Shown: one piece after another, positions 37,143-48,060 of the stretch
How positions within the stretch are numbered: position 1 is the first letter of the stretch
How the letters are laid out: each line of letters opens with the position of its first letter
DNA from: Tetmemena sp. SeJ-2015
Lineage: Eukaryota > Ciliophora > Spirotrichea > Sporadotrichida > Oxytrichidae
Direction of reading: 5' to 3'
Assembly: GCA_027382625.1 (NCBI GenBank)
Contig: JAJKFJ010022656.1
Span: 1-60,420 of the forward strand
DNA length: 60,420 nucleotides
The notes under the pieces: generated by a model
Seen by the model: only the letters and a program-made list of their open reading frames with translations
The model's database searches: none
Told to the model about the DNA's origin: nothing
Translations under genes and position numbers: made by a program

Positions 37143-39984
37143 TCATTAGAATGCGATTTTGGTGGAAGGTCTTCTAGTTGCAGCCAAAAGGCTGGCCTTT
37201 TCTTTATTGAGTCTATCCTCATATTCATCAAAGCGCTCTGTCCAGCATGTCTTATTGAAGTCTATGTTGTCTAAATTTGGCTGCACATAGATTATTTGAT
37301 TCACAGCCATAAAAAAATATTCATAGGAACTTAAAAACTATGCTATATTTATAAAAGAGGGGATTATGATTACATCATAGAAACCTATCTGCGCCTTAGC
37401 TATATTGACGGTATTGCGATCACACAAATAGCTAATAGGAACTTTACGATTGCGTTCCATGTCTCCTTAGTGGAAAAACTCTACGAATAGCAACTCTGTC
37501 CATTTCTAGCACAAGTCCCACTGCTTTGTTCCATTTGAAATGTCTGCAATTTTTATTATAGTTCATTTAAGGTATGCATAATGGAACAAATCAAACATCA
37601 CAGGATCTAAATTATGATTACTATTCTAATTTAAGATAAATCTTTGTCAGTAGATCCTGAAGGATCAAAATCAGGAGAGGATATTCTTGCCTTTAATTTT
37701 CCAAGCTCTGAAAAATGCTTAGACATGTCAGTTCCAAGAATACTGCCTATGAACAAAGTCCTTGACCTTTTGTAATCTTCTTTTGAAAGATTTTCCAAGA
37801 AATTATGGCCTATCTCCTGCATGACTTAGAACGACGAAGCAACATGGTGATTTTCAAGAACCGAAACATCTACAGCAGTTATAATAAAGCATTTCTCTAT
37901 TTCAGATTATCTTACCGTTATACCTGAGGGCAATTGGATCCTTAGACTCCACTAGATAAACGTTATTCATTCCCCAGTGTTCGTGATCATGGCAAGCCCC
38001 TGCAACAATTAGTGACATCAACTCTAAATCAGTCATCTTTGTTTTCTCTCTCAAGCCACAAGTTGTCGAGAAATAGTAAAATGTCTATACTTATATTTAG
38101 CCATCTCTTATAAAAATTACGGATATTTTTATATTTATGAAATCTTTTGCAGTTGAAAAATTTGAAAAATATTAACTTACCTGAGCAAGATCAGCACCAT
38201 GAGTTTTATTGTGGTAGGTGACGTCTTTGTAGCCCTTTTAAATTTTCTCAATAAAATTCAAGTAGGTATCTAAGTTTATTTTCAATGACTAGAAATTAAA
38301 AAGTCAACTCAATCGAATGTTGGATCAATTTAGAAAAGGTTTTCTTTGGCAAGTAAGAAAGTTGTAATCGTGGTGAGTTCATTTTCCATGGTTTACTCTC
38401 TTATATAGAAGACATTGAAATCTAGTTAAAGTCAATTGAAGCGAGTTCAATCCTGGTGTCTGAGTTTAGTTTGAGCATATTTTCAACTTGGAGAGTAGAC
38501 ACCTAATATTTCAATTTGGAGTCGTCAATCATTAACTATTTTTATGCTAATTTTATTTTCATTGAGGATTCAGTTATTCCGAGTTGGCTGTTTATATTCT
38601 GGGATGGGCCTCGGTCTGTGTTGGCTTTGCTATTCTTATCATCTGTTACTCCCTTCGAATACGTATTCAACAGCATATTAAATTCACAGATACACTTAAC
38701 TTTCTCATATGAACTTCAGTTTTACTGTTCTGGTCTGTCATATCGTCATATTCTAGCTTTGCCTCATAGAGTTAGTTCGAAGAAATGATCTTTATGCAGT
38801 AATTGAGGTCCTCCAAAATCTTCTTTTCATTGGTGTCTATCTAGTCTCTCAGGCTATTTAAAATCTCAAGCACTCTTTCCAGAGGAGAGCGCAAGTCTAA
38901 ACCAGAGCTAAACTTTTACCTCTTGTGTATCTCGCGTCTCTCTTTCAGAGTACTTAGCTTCCTTATTAGAATGAGTAGAATAATATTTACAGAGAGCAAA
39001 ATGAGAGAGCCAAATTTTATGAATGAAAATTCTTAGTATTCGGAAGACGCTTCTAATCTTCAGAAAACCTGAGAGTGTGGAGTTATTCACGAATAAGTCC
39101 AGGAACACGAAGATAACACTCAGAATTATATTCTGGATATAGATTTTTCAAAAAATACAAGTTAGATTATAAATTATTTAAGAATAATGATGATGTCAAA
39201 TATGTTCCAGGTGTCTTTCAGATATAAAGAGCCATAGGCTATCACATTAACTTCATATTACCAATTACAATAAATTTAGATTAATGAAAATCTCGCAACA
39301 AAAGATGCCAAGAAGCACTAATTCGATTATATAGAAGATTTATTGCCCATCATCGTCCAAAAAATTATCTGCCACGGCGAAATACAGGATAATTAGTATT
39401 GAGTATAAAATTATCATCAGTAATAAGAAAATGTCAAAGGGCTTAGTACGTAAGAAATTCTTTATCAAATTTAGTCTCCACCCTTTTATAAACTTGAAAT
39501 TCTTTAAAATTTCTCAAATTATAAGAAAGACTTGTTGAATTTTAAGTTTACCGTGTTTTCGTAATTCCTCCTCATCCATGACTAGAAATGGCTTTTCGAA
39601 TGTGATTTTCTTCTCTGCTTAAAAATATATTGGCCGCAACTTATTGCTAATCAAATTTATGAATACGAGCTTTAAGCTTTTCTTCTTTCTATTAGTGGTA
39701 CTAAATTTAAAGACTAAGTTGTTGATACTTGAGAATAGCAATCAATCTATGGTTTTAATTATTTTATTAGCAAAGTAAAAAAGTAACTCATGAGAACTCG
39801 TATGAAAAAGGTGTGGGCAACTTACCCCTGATGGTCCTAGAGCAACGCTTGCAGCTGTAGTTGCTTTTCGTTCGAGTATGGCTCTGTGAGTCTTAGGACT
39901 TTCTGGATAAATTTTGGTCCTGCTGGCTTCAACCATTGAAATCTTCATTGTGCTATTGGTATTTTCCAGGGGGTTTTTCCTCAT
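37143..39984 (-). CDS. Voltage-sensor-like / cyclic nucleotide phosphodiesterase fusion
   Basis: Class I PDE, hydrolysing cAMP and/or cGMP. The catalytic domain has the metal-site block LIVAGACHDHEHWGMNN (37965-38015), LENHH (about 37845), the GTDMSKHF block (about 37715), the KIADISNGTKQW block (about 37520-37560) and the C-terminal EFFHQGDMERNRKVPISYLC (about 37430-37490). These are the expected HD and Gln-containing purine-clamp regions. N-terminal to it are four hydrophobic helices (39430 down to 38990); the fourth reads KIRSVFRILRIFIHK, with basic residues at every third or fourth position as in S4 voltage sensors. The start ATG at 39984 gives MRKNPLENTN; the stop is TGA at 37143-37145. 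Several short introns interrupt it. It is probably a membrane-bound enzyme; coupling of voltage to hydrolysis is inference. Confidence 0.85.
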
Positions 39985-41231
39985 TATTTTTTTTACACAC
40001 CAATTTAATTGGGGTCGCTTTATTCTTTTATTTCTTTTGAGGCTAAAAAATAAATTAAAGACATCTTAAATGTCTTTTAGAGTTTAATGAAGACTATTTA
40101 TTTTAATTTTTAGGAAAATTTTTTTGGGGTGATTTTATCTTCATCTCCCGCTAAAAGGTTTGGAAAAAACTAATTCCAAAAAAAACATTTTGGGTTTCAG
40201 ATTGTTTTATTTCTATTAAAAACCTTTTTTAAATATTAAAACCCCAAAAAAAATGTTTCAATATTTTGAATTGACTTTAATTTTTTTAAATATTAAAATT
40301 TTACTATTTTTAATTTTTTTTAGCATCGTGTAAACTGGAGAAATTTATCATTTTCTATTATATGTTCTAGGTTTGCTTAAACTTAATTAGACTAATAAAT
40401 TGTGAGAATTGTGAGATGCTGTGTTTAATCACTCATGATTGTAATTAAATAAATTGAAATAATTAAGTTCGATAGCAAACTATCATCACAGTTTTATTAT
40501 ACTTCGAAATCATTGCTTTTACTACTCAATTTCTTTTTCTTCTAAAAATAAAGCAGCCTCTTGGCTCTCTATTTGAGAAACTAATTATACTTAAGAGGGT
40601 TTATTTCCCAAATTTTAAGAATTTATTTTTCACATTATCTTATTATCCTGGAAAGCACTCTATCTATCATGCAAGGCTTAAAATCAGAATATCAGGCTAA
40701 TATTAAATGAATTTAAGATCAATATGATTAATAACTTTAGTATAATATTGATTGTTATTTATCATTATTATTTAACATGGAGTCTAGTCAGCACGACCAA
40801 TTATTTCATATATTTTTTCTTTTTCTGCCAGCATTTTAGTAAAAAAGTAAAATCAGAAATATAATGTTCCAGTTAATGTATTTTTACAATTAATTAATTA
40901 TAAGAGAATCTTTTCCCTAAAAAAGGGCTTAGAGAATTATTCAATCATCCGAAATAAAAATATTTATTGAATAAAATGCATCGACACCAAATTTTTTTCT
41001 CTCAAAGTTAGGTAACAAATTAATAAGAATGAAACTATTAAAGTAGAACTATTTATTTTTGAAGATACTATATTGCGATGTATTTAGTTAGTATTTAATT
41101 TATAAATAAAAATTATAATTGTAATTAAATTTTACCAAACAGTAAGTATTCCTATTTGATCACTTTAGAGATAAAAGATAAATTTCACAACGTCTAACTT
41201 AAAGCTCATTCTCAAGTATAAACCTTCTTTA
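39985..41231. other. AT-rich low-complexity region
   Basis: Very AT-rich, with runs of A and T and scattered CCCC/GGGG tracts (for example AAAACCCCAAAA near 40240 and TTTTTTTGGGG near 40110). No gene is visible. It marks the start of a gene-poor, element-rich stretch. Confidence 0.5.
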
Positions 41232-41609
41232 ATGAGCAAGGAGAGTTAGGAAAAAGATGAGCAAATAATTAATGATAGGTTTTATAATCAAAATAGATTA
41301 TTTCTGACTAATTTTGAAATAAAACTTAAATCTTACTCATACTTTTACTCTAAATATTCCTCATACTTTAATGCTATTTAGCCTGCGGAGAGCTAAAATA
41401 TGGATGAGCAGCAGTACCCTAATTATGAGCCAAGCGACAGATAGTTTTAAGACCCTGCTATTGATCCAAAACTAAAAAAGAGAGATAATAATAATGATGA
41501 AGAAGGCTATTCAGAAGAAGGTGTATTCTTAAACACATAATTTTATTCGAAATGTTATTCTAAAGTTAATTAATTTAAGATTATATATGAGGGTTAGACA
41601 AAAAATTGA
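41232..41609 (+). CDS. Orphan ORF, Asn/Asp/Gln-rich
   Basis: ATG at 41232 to TGA at 41607-41609, about 125 codons, beginning MSKESQEKDEQIINDRF. The middle part, MDEQQYPNYEPSDRQFQ then KLKKRDNNNDEEGYSEEG, looks like real disordered protein. The AT-rich segment between them could be an intron. It could be a first exon of the tyrosine phosphatase gene far downstream, or a gene fragment. No family recognised. Confidence 0.35.
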
Positions 41610-42009
41610 TCTCTAAAAAGGGGGAAAGAGAGCAAAGTAGCTAATTAAAATTAATTTTTTTTTAAATCGGGCAAGAGAGCCCTAATTTATAACAATATTA
41701 AGACAGTGAGAAAACTGCTTGCTCGATCTATTAAAAAAAAAATAAATTAAATAATTTTTTTAGAATCTAATTCCACTCCATTCTCCTAATTTATATTATT
41801 TTTAACCCTCATTCCCTCATATTAATCCAATTTTATTCTTTAAAAAGTAAATTTTAAATTTTAAATTTAAATTTGATAATACCTATTCGCTCTCAAAATG
41901 TAAGTAAAATGATATTTCCTATGTTAAAATCAAGTTCAAATTAATAAAACCTACTATGAAAGATATTTACAGCATTTTAAAAAATTATTTTTTAAAAAAA
42001 TTTTAAACG

Positions 42010-42783
42010 ATGACCTGGAATATTGGATCTAGAGGAGAAACTTCAAGTAATCCAAGATTAATAATATCTAGTTTAGTCATACAAGTACAGAAACAACTTA
42101 AAAGCATGAAAAAAAGAAATAATACAGACTGAGGCAATTGGCAACAACCTACAAGAGATTATCAAGAAGTATTCAGTAAAAGGGCATTGACAAATAATTT
42201 GAAAGAAGGAAACATTAAGCACTACCCTCTGTTTCAGAAAGGTTACTACGCTGAGAGTACGATAGATAACTACTTTGAACTTCCTGACTGTATTACTTCA
42301 TAGTTAGAACGTCGGCGGGGAGGGTCTGTATAGTTGTATCGCTATCAGAATAATGGCAAAGACACATCAAGATTTTGGGAAATAGGGTGGATCCTCAAGC
42401 TCTCTCTCCTCTGGCGTAATCGCAGTTACCTAGTGAAATCACGGTTAAATTTCTAACTCTATATATTCTATAAAAATTGCTTATAATCTAATAGATAGAT
42501 AGCTCTTTCCAAATATAAAAGATAAGCTCATTTTGTGGTCAATAGTTATAAAGTAATGGAGAACTATAAATAGAGAAATTATACTTACTAAATATAAAAA
42601 ATTAGGGATGGAGAATTGCGATATTTCTAGAATGCAACCTCACATCTAAATATAAAAGCTTAAATCTTTTATTACAAAGGCTTTCATATTTATAATTTTG
42701 AAAGAATCCATTTCTGCTATGTTATGACTATTTATATTTTCTAGCTTTTCATTTTTAAATCTAAAATTTTTTCTTCAAGGTGA
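42010..42783 (+). CDS. Orphan coding-like region with one in-frame TGA
   Basis: The ATG at 42010 starts a frame that is open to TGA at 42781-42783 apart from a TGA at 42130-42132 (NNTD-stop-GNWQQ). The part at 42133-42440 is protein-like (RDYQEVFSKRALTNNLKEGN, GYYAESTIDNYFELPDC, RFWEIGWILKLSLLW) and has higher GC than its surroundings. After 42450 the frame continues through AT-rich DNA and may not be coding. The alternative frame at 42010-42240 is also open, so exon choice is unclear. Function unknown. Confidence 0.35.
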
Positions 42784-43375
42784 ATTAATTTACATTTTGT
42801 ATTCCTCTAAGTATATTTATCTAATAATAAAAATTGAATAATATGAAAGAGGTTAACGAGATTTCTTTACTATTTTATTGTATTTAAAGGATTAGTTTTT
42901 TGCTTCACTTTTAAAATGAACTATTAGTTGAGCTGGCTTTGCATAAATAATTTTTGAACTATATGAATTGGACCGTTTATGTTGAGCTGGTCTGTATTTT
43001 TGTTGCGCTTAAATTATTTTTCATAATATAGGAAAGCGACAATGAAAAGAGGAAAAAGGCACTCTAAATGCACATTAAAGAAAAAAATAAAAAAGCAATC
43101 TCCTAAACTTAAATCATTTTAACTTACCATATAAATTTATAAGTAAACAAAATGCAATTGCTTATTTTGTTTTAAAAACATTAAAGTGTTTATCCAATAA
43201 ATTTCTGATAAACTTTTAATTTTATTATAGCTCTTGTTCATAATCCCACAAATGTTCCTATTTTAAGAAACAATGTGTATTTTTTAAGATAAATCTTAAT
43301 TTAAAGTATAAATTAACCAAATTAATTTTTCATGCTTAAAGTTTACAGAATATTCAGAAAGTATACTTATTTATA
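42784..43375. other. AT-rich DNA left of the Rep element
   Basis: No coding-like frame. Flanking DNA of the inverted-repeat element. Confidence 0.4.
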
Positions 43376-43735
43376 TTATTCTAACAATCAGGGTGGTAGT
43401 AAAAAAGGAAATAAACGGTTGAATTATTTGATTTAGCTTGTTGATGGCGTGTGTGTAGTCTATTTCAGTTTGAAAGAAACACTCTAATCTAGTTCAAATT
43501 TAAAAGAGAACAGAAATTAATTTAATAAATTAGATTACGTTTTTATAATAGATTAATAAAGTTAAAACTAATTTTCAGTGATTAGTTCATTGGTCATTGG
43601 TCATTTAAGGCATGCTATTTGTTACGCATCAATTGTACTAATTTACAATGTCCTAATGCATACTCAGTTTTTTTTTTAAATTAATTTGCAGCGAAGTGAT
43701 AACAAATGCAGGGGGATAGGGTTTAGGGTGTGTGT
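43376..43735 (+). repeat. Left inverted repeat (about 355 bp) of Rep element
   Basis: Begins TTATTCTAACAATCAGG and ends at the GGGTTTAGGGTGTGTGTGAA block. By eye it matches the reverse complement of about 45105-45476 at roughly 95 percent, with a few small indels. Confidence 0.9.
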
Positions 43736-43755
43736 GAATTTTTAAAATTTAATTT

Positions 43756-44094
43756 TTAAATATAAGAAATGAGGTCTGCTTCAGTTAGATATAGAAACAG
43801 TAATGTTGATTCAACTTCTTGCGCCCAAAACGTTTTCAGATTTGACATAAAGCCCAGCTGTTGATCATGCGTCCATCGTGATAAAATACAAGCGGGCATC
43901 CTCCAAGTAGAGAAGGGCCCTTTTTCCCATTTATCAATAAGCCTGACCTCTATTTGGCTTTTACTATTCTCCCAGGGTTGGGGGGCCCTCTCCAAAGAGT
44001 ATTTCACATCAATCGTTACATCGGAAAACGGTTCCTCGAAATTTGGGGGCTCAAATATCTGAGAATTTCCGTAAAAAATAAGGATAATCTTCAA
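43756..44094 (-). CDS. Opposed ORF of the Rep element
   Basis: About 112 residues without any TAA, TAG or TGA, running from a TTG/ATT-rich start near 44094 to a TAA at 43756, with protein-like content (FEPPNFEEPFSDVTIDVKYS, DKWEKGPFSTWRMPACILSR). The frame stays open on both sides if TAA is read as Gln. I see no nucleotide-binding, HUH or capsid hallmark. It is divergent from the Rep gene. Product unknown. Confidence 0.45.
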   Translation of the reverse strand: MKIILIFYGNSQIFEPPNFEEPFSDVTIDVKYSLERAPQPWENSKSQIEVRLIDKWEKGPFSTWRMPACILSRWTHDQQLGFMSNLKTFWAQEVESTLLFLYLTEADLISYI

Positions 44095-44189
44095 AAAAGC
44101 TGGCGAATCTCTTTTGTTTTTGGGTTAAAGAAAAAATACTAGTGAGATTGGCCAAAGGGTAATAGGAGTAGACAATCCAAAAACTAGCT

Positions 44190-45086
44190 ATGCAAAATGA
44201 TGGGGTTTTCATTCAGGCCCAAATCAGATAGATGCTTCAGGGAGGTGAAATTGTACAAGGACTTGTATCTTAGAACATAAAAGACTTTTCCCCATTATAA
44301 AAACTAGCAAGAACAAGAAGCAGATAGAATCACTTCGATATGCATGAGAAAGTGGGCATCTTGCCAAAGTAAAAGAGGGACGTGGTGGAATAGCTGCAGC
44401 TCTTCATCAAGACGCATTATTCCAAGGACAGCGCCTCCAGAGCAAAGCACCAGTCAAGTTTCTAGCAGATTATAACTTACTCTAGGCGTGGATGGACTTT
44501 ACGAGATGATCATCAGCAAAGTAGACCCAAAGGCTTGCACCTTCTGGATGTATGGACAGTCAAACACAGGCAAGAGCCCTTTGATTCGCCAGATTCAAGA
44601 GATATTCCTTACTGAGCCGCTTACCGATGCCACAGGGAACTTCATATTGGACAGGAAAGCTATCGGAGATGATCCTCAACTCGTGATAATGAACGAAATC
44701 AATACTCCGAATTTCCTGAGCAGGAAGAACTTGGCCAGAATGAAGTATTTGAAGGAGGGGGAAGGCTTTACAGTCAACGCCAAATGGGGATAATAGAAAA
44801 AGAGGTTCCAAGGCTCAAAATCATGCCTCGCGAACTCAACCCACTAAAAGAGCTGAAGAATGAGGAGATGAAGCCTTTGAGAAAGGACATCTTGTCCGTA
44901 TGACTAAAAATGGAAGGAAATCGTCGCGAAGTTCCCTTTAAGTCATTTAAATTAGCTAAATCTTTAGATGAGGCTCATTCGAGAGGGCGGAACGGCTCAT
45001 GCAGTAGGAAAGAGACAGAGGCAATCCAGAAAACTATAGTCAAGAGAGATGGGAAAAAGGGGCCGAATTACTCTGAAAACGATTGA
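44190..45086 (+). pseudogene. Rep-like SF3 helicase gene, frameshifted
   Basis: ATG at 44190 (MQNDGVFIQAQIRQML). The first 270 bp use several in-frame TAA/TAG codons as Gln. The helicase core (about 44488-44793) has a Walker A GQSNTGKS, a Walker B-like QLVIMNEIN and a downstream KYLKEGEGFTVNAK segment, in the order seen in SF3 helicases of small DNA viruses, plasmids and Rep transposons. Frame changes near 44480 and 44800 and an in-frame TGA near 44900 break it. No HUH nickase domain is visible upstream within the unique region. SF3 proteins unwind DNA as hexamers during replication; this copy is probably non-functional unless the breaks are errors. Confidence 0.7.
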
Positions 45087-45104
45087 ACCTTCTAAAAATT
45101 ATTT

Positions 45105-45476
45105 TTAAAATTCACACACACCCTAAACCCTATCCCCTGCATTTGTTATCACTTCGCTGCAATTGCAAGTTTAAAATAATCTGAGTAGTGCATTAGGACA
45201 TTCGTAAATTAGTACAATTGATGCGTAACAAATAGCAGCCTTAAATGTACCAATGTACCAATGAACTAATCACTGAAAATTAGTTTTAACTTTATTAATC
45301 TATTATAAAAACGTAATCTAATTTTTTAAAATTAATTTCTGTTCTCTTTTAAATTTGAACTAGATTAGAGTGTTTCTTTCAAACTGAAATAGACTACAGA
45401 CACGCCATCAACAAGCTAAATCAAACAATTCAACCGTTTATTTCCTTTTTTACTACCTCCCTGATTGTTGGAATAA
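45105..45476 (-). repeat. Right inverted repeat of Rep element
   Basis: Inverted copy of 43376-43735, from the TTCACACACACCCTAAACCC block to CTGATTGTTGGAATAA. Confidence 0.9.
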
Positions 45477-46639
45477 CAAGATAAAGATATAAAAAAAATT
45501 TGAAATAACTAGAGGCAAAGTTCCAGATCGGTATTAATATAAAATAAAATATCTAAATTTTTAAAGGGTTAAAAGGGGTTTAATTTAATTGGGAAAAGCC
45601 TTTAGTTGGGAAAAAATTTGTTTGTTTATTTTTAAAATCGAAAATTTTTTTAAATAAAAAAGGAAAATTTAAATATTTTTTTCCCTGATTATAGCTAAGA
45701 AATTTAAAAAAAGAGAATTAAAATAGTTTTTAAATTAAAATTGAAAAAAGGGCAGTAAAAGTTGAAGTGTTTTCAATATAAAAAATTAGACCTTTTAAAT
45801 TCAGAATGAAATTTTAACAACTTTTTTTCCCTTTGTAACTTTAGTGGGGGAAATTCGTCAGTAAAGAGTTATACTTTTAACACAAGTTTTAATGAAGATA
45901 AATTGAAAAAAAAAAAATGATGGGAAAAGAAGAAGAAGAAAAAAAAAAAAAAAAATGCGCGCATCTTTCCCTCGCTACTGAGAGGTGCTGAGGGGATTTT
46001 TTAAAAAAAGAAACTCATTTTTAATTTTAATAAGTTTATCGAATAAGTTCAGATCAGGGGTAAATCATGGATTTAAACGGGCCACAAATTTTGAAACTCT
46101 CCTTTTATTTTTAAACCCCCTTTCCCCAATTTTTAAATTAAAAAATTCCCTATTTAAATTTAAAAATTTATGAACCTTAAAATTTATTTTTTTTTAAAAT
46201 TTAAAAAAAAAATTTTTAAAGCGTGATTTTTAAAAGGTATTTCTTTTTCTTAGTTATAATAATTTTAGTACTTTAAATAGTCAAAATAAGAATACAAACA
46301 GTTAGACGAAATCACAACGACACCCTAACATATTGAATAGCTAGATCAAGATCCCAAAAATATGCTATATAATCGATACTTAAAATAATTATAGTAAGAA
46401 ATCAAAATTGCTTTCTATTTTTAGAGAGATATAATTAAAAAAGTATGCTTTAGAAAAATAAAATTTAGAGTCACATAGTCGTACGAAAGCGGCTTGAATT
46501 TAGGCATAAAAAAAATTTGCTGCTATTCCTTATATCAATAAAATGGTGTGCTAAGGCTATTTGTTTGGCGATTTATCCAGAAGTTTTGTTAATTGATTAT
46601 AAAGAGTCTAAATTTATTAGAATTTAGAAAAAGTTTTCC
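45477..46639. other. AT-rich low-complexity region
   Basis: Homopolymer-rich A/T DNA (for example 45900-45955 with long A runs, 46085-46230 with AAATTTT blocks), plus a small GC patch GCGCGCATCTTTCCCTCGC at about 45957-45975. No gene is visible. Confidence 0.5.
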
Positions 46640-48060
46640 AAATTACTCGTTATAGATTAGCACCGCCAACCCTAGAATAAGGCCCAAAATAATATATTGT
46701 CATTGCATTTATCATTAAGAATGAACTAGACAGATGCAACGACTTTCTTACTGCCTAACTGGTGCCTCTTGTAAAGAAGCACTAATTTTCCACATCATGT
46801 TACTTGAAGGTGACACCAAGAAGCCGTGGAGAGTCTATATCATACCAGGAGGCAATTTTTCAGCATAATAGTCTAACCAGGCCGGTAAATTTATTTTTGA
46901 GCTTTGTGTTGTCCAGCAGATGATAAAATAGAAATAGAGCATAAGATTAGTGAGAAGTCAGTACGAGCAAGTCCAGTTTTTTTCACTTTTGAATTTATAA
47001 GATGGACATGGGAAAGTCGTTATCTTAAAAGATTAATGCAATAGGCTACCATATATAAATAAATGGCAAGCTGCGAATGTGTTAATTTTGGCAGGAGTCG
47101 TCGCTAACTTCCTCTTAAAATTAAAAATTAAAAACAAAATGAGGGCAAGAGAAAACTATGCATAATTACACTCTTGAATTAAATTACTGACTAAAGTATT
47201 TTAAAAACAGAGACATTTTTAAAAATATTTACTAATTATAATGCTAATCAATTTTTAAGAACTTAAAATTTTTATTCATTCATAATTAAATTTAGATTGA
47301 TAATAAATTATTATTATTAATATACACTGATATCCTACCTTGTAAGTAAAATCAGTCTATGAGCTACAGGTTTATTCAAATTTAATAGTTATCGCCACAA
47401 AGGTTCCCAAAAATATTGGAGCTGTTAAGTACATTTATAAATAAAAATATTAATCAACAAAATTATCAATTTTTTCATTCCTCATATTTCAATAAAACGC
47501 TCATTTTCTTTATTAGATATTAGTTTTTTGTTATTTATGTTTTAAAATATAAAGTTTTTCGTGCATTTTAAATTATAATTTTTTTAAAATTTTTTTTAAT
47601 TTCTGTACTAACTTTAATATAATATTTATTCTTTAGTAAACTTGCATATTTAATACTAACTTGTAATTAATAATCTAATTAATTAATTAATTAATTGAAG
47701 AAACATCAATGCTAATTTCGTAGATGTAAGAATACTTGCTGGTTTATTGATGTAGGGTCCACTAGTTAATCACAAATATAAGTACATTGCTTGTCAAGGA
47801 CCGAAGGATGAAACTGTTTATCATTTTTGGGAAATGGTGTTGGAGCATAGAGTCACCAAAATATTTTCTTTGTGCAGATTGATTGAGCAAAAAAGACCTA
47901 AATGCGCTTATTTTTGGCCTAAAAAAATAAATGACCGATTTGGTAATGAAAACTTCACCGTCACTTATGTGAGGAAGGAGATAAACTAAAATACAGAGCA
48001 CTTTATTTTTAATTTAAGTTATCACTTAGACGTCAGGATTTTCAAAATATTGTTACCAAT
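46640..48060 (+). CDS. Protein tyrosine phosphatase, N-terminal half
   Basis: Exons upstream include FIIKNELDRCNDFLTAQLVP (about 46700-46760), an intron gtaaatttat...gtccag (about 46885-46916), and DDKIEIEHKISEKSV. The diagnostic PTP segment follows: INANFVD, a 30-nt intron (gtaagaatac...tgatgtag, about 47727-47757), then YKYIACQGPKDETVYHFWEM and EHRVTKIFSLC (47780-47900). These match the NAN-Y and Y-I-A-Q-G-P motifs of classical PTPs. The frame ends near 48060. The conserved WPD-loop region expected next is not found before the insert, so it may be missing, highly divergent or located elsewhere. The exact 5' start is not known. Confidence 0.7.

Larger units (their letters stand above)
43376..45476. 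mobile_element. 2.1-kb inverted-repeat element with Rep-like helicase
   Basis: Two inverted repeats of about 355 bp enclose about 1.37 kb of unique, higher-GC DNA with a + strand SF3 helicase-type gene and a - strand ORF starting head-to-head. No obvious target-site duplication is visible. The layout (terminal repeats plus a Rep gene and an opposed ORF) recalls small ssDNA replicons or Rep-encoding transposons rather than DDE elements. In-frame TAA/TAG are used as Gln in the Rep N-terminal half, so the element has adapted to, or evolved in, a ciliate-code host. Frame breaks suggest decay. Confidence 0.75.

Noticed and set aside
38435..38460. tRNA T-arm-like GAGTTCAATCCTGG
   Set aside because: No acceptor stem, D-arm or anticodon arm can be built around it; it lies inside the phosphodiesterase gene.
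43700..43735. Telomere repeat within the Rep element inverted repeat (GGGTTTAGGG)
   Set aside because: Only about one and a half units, present in both inverted repeats as part of unique sequence.
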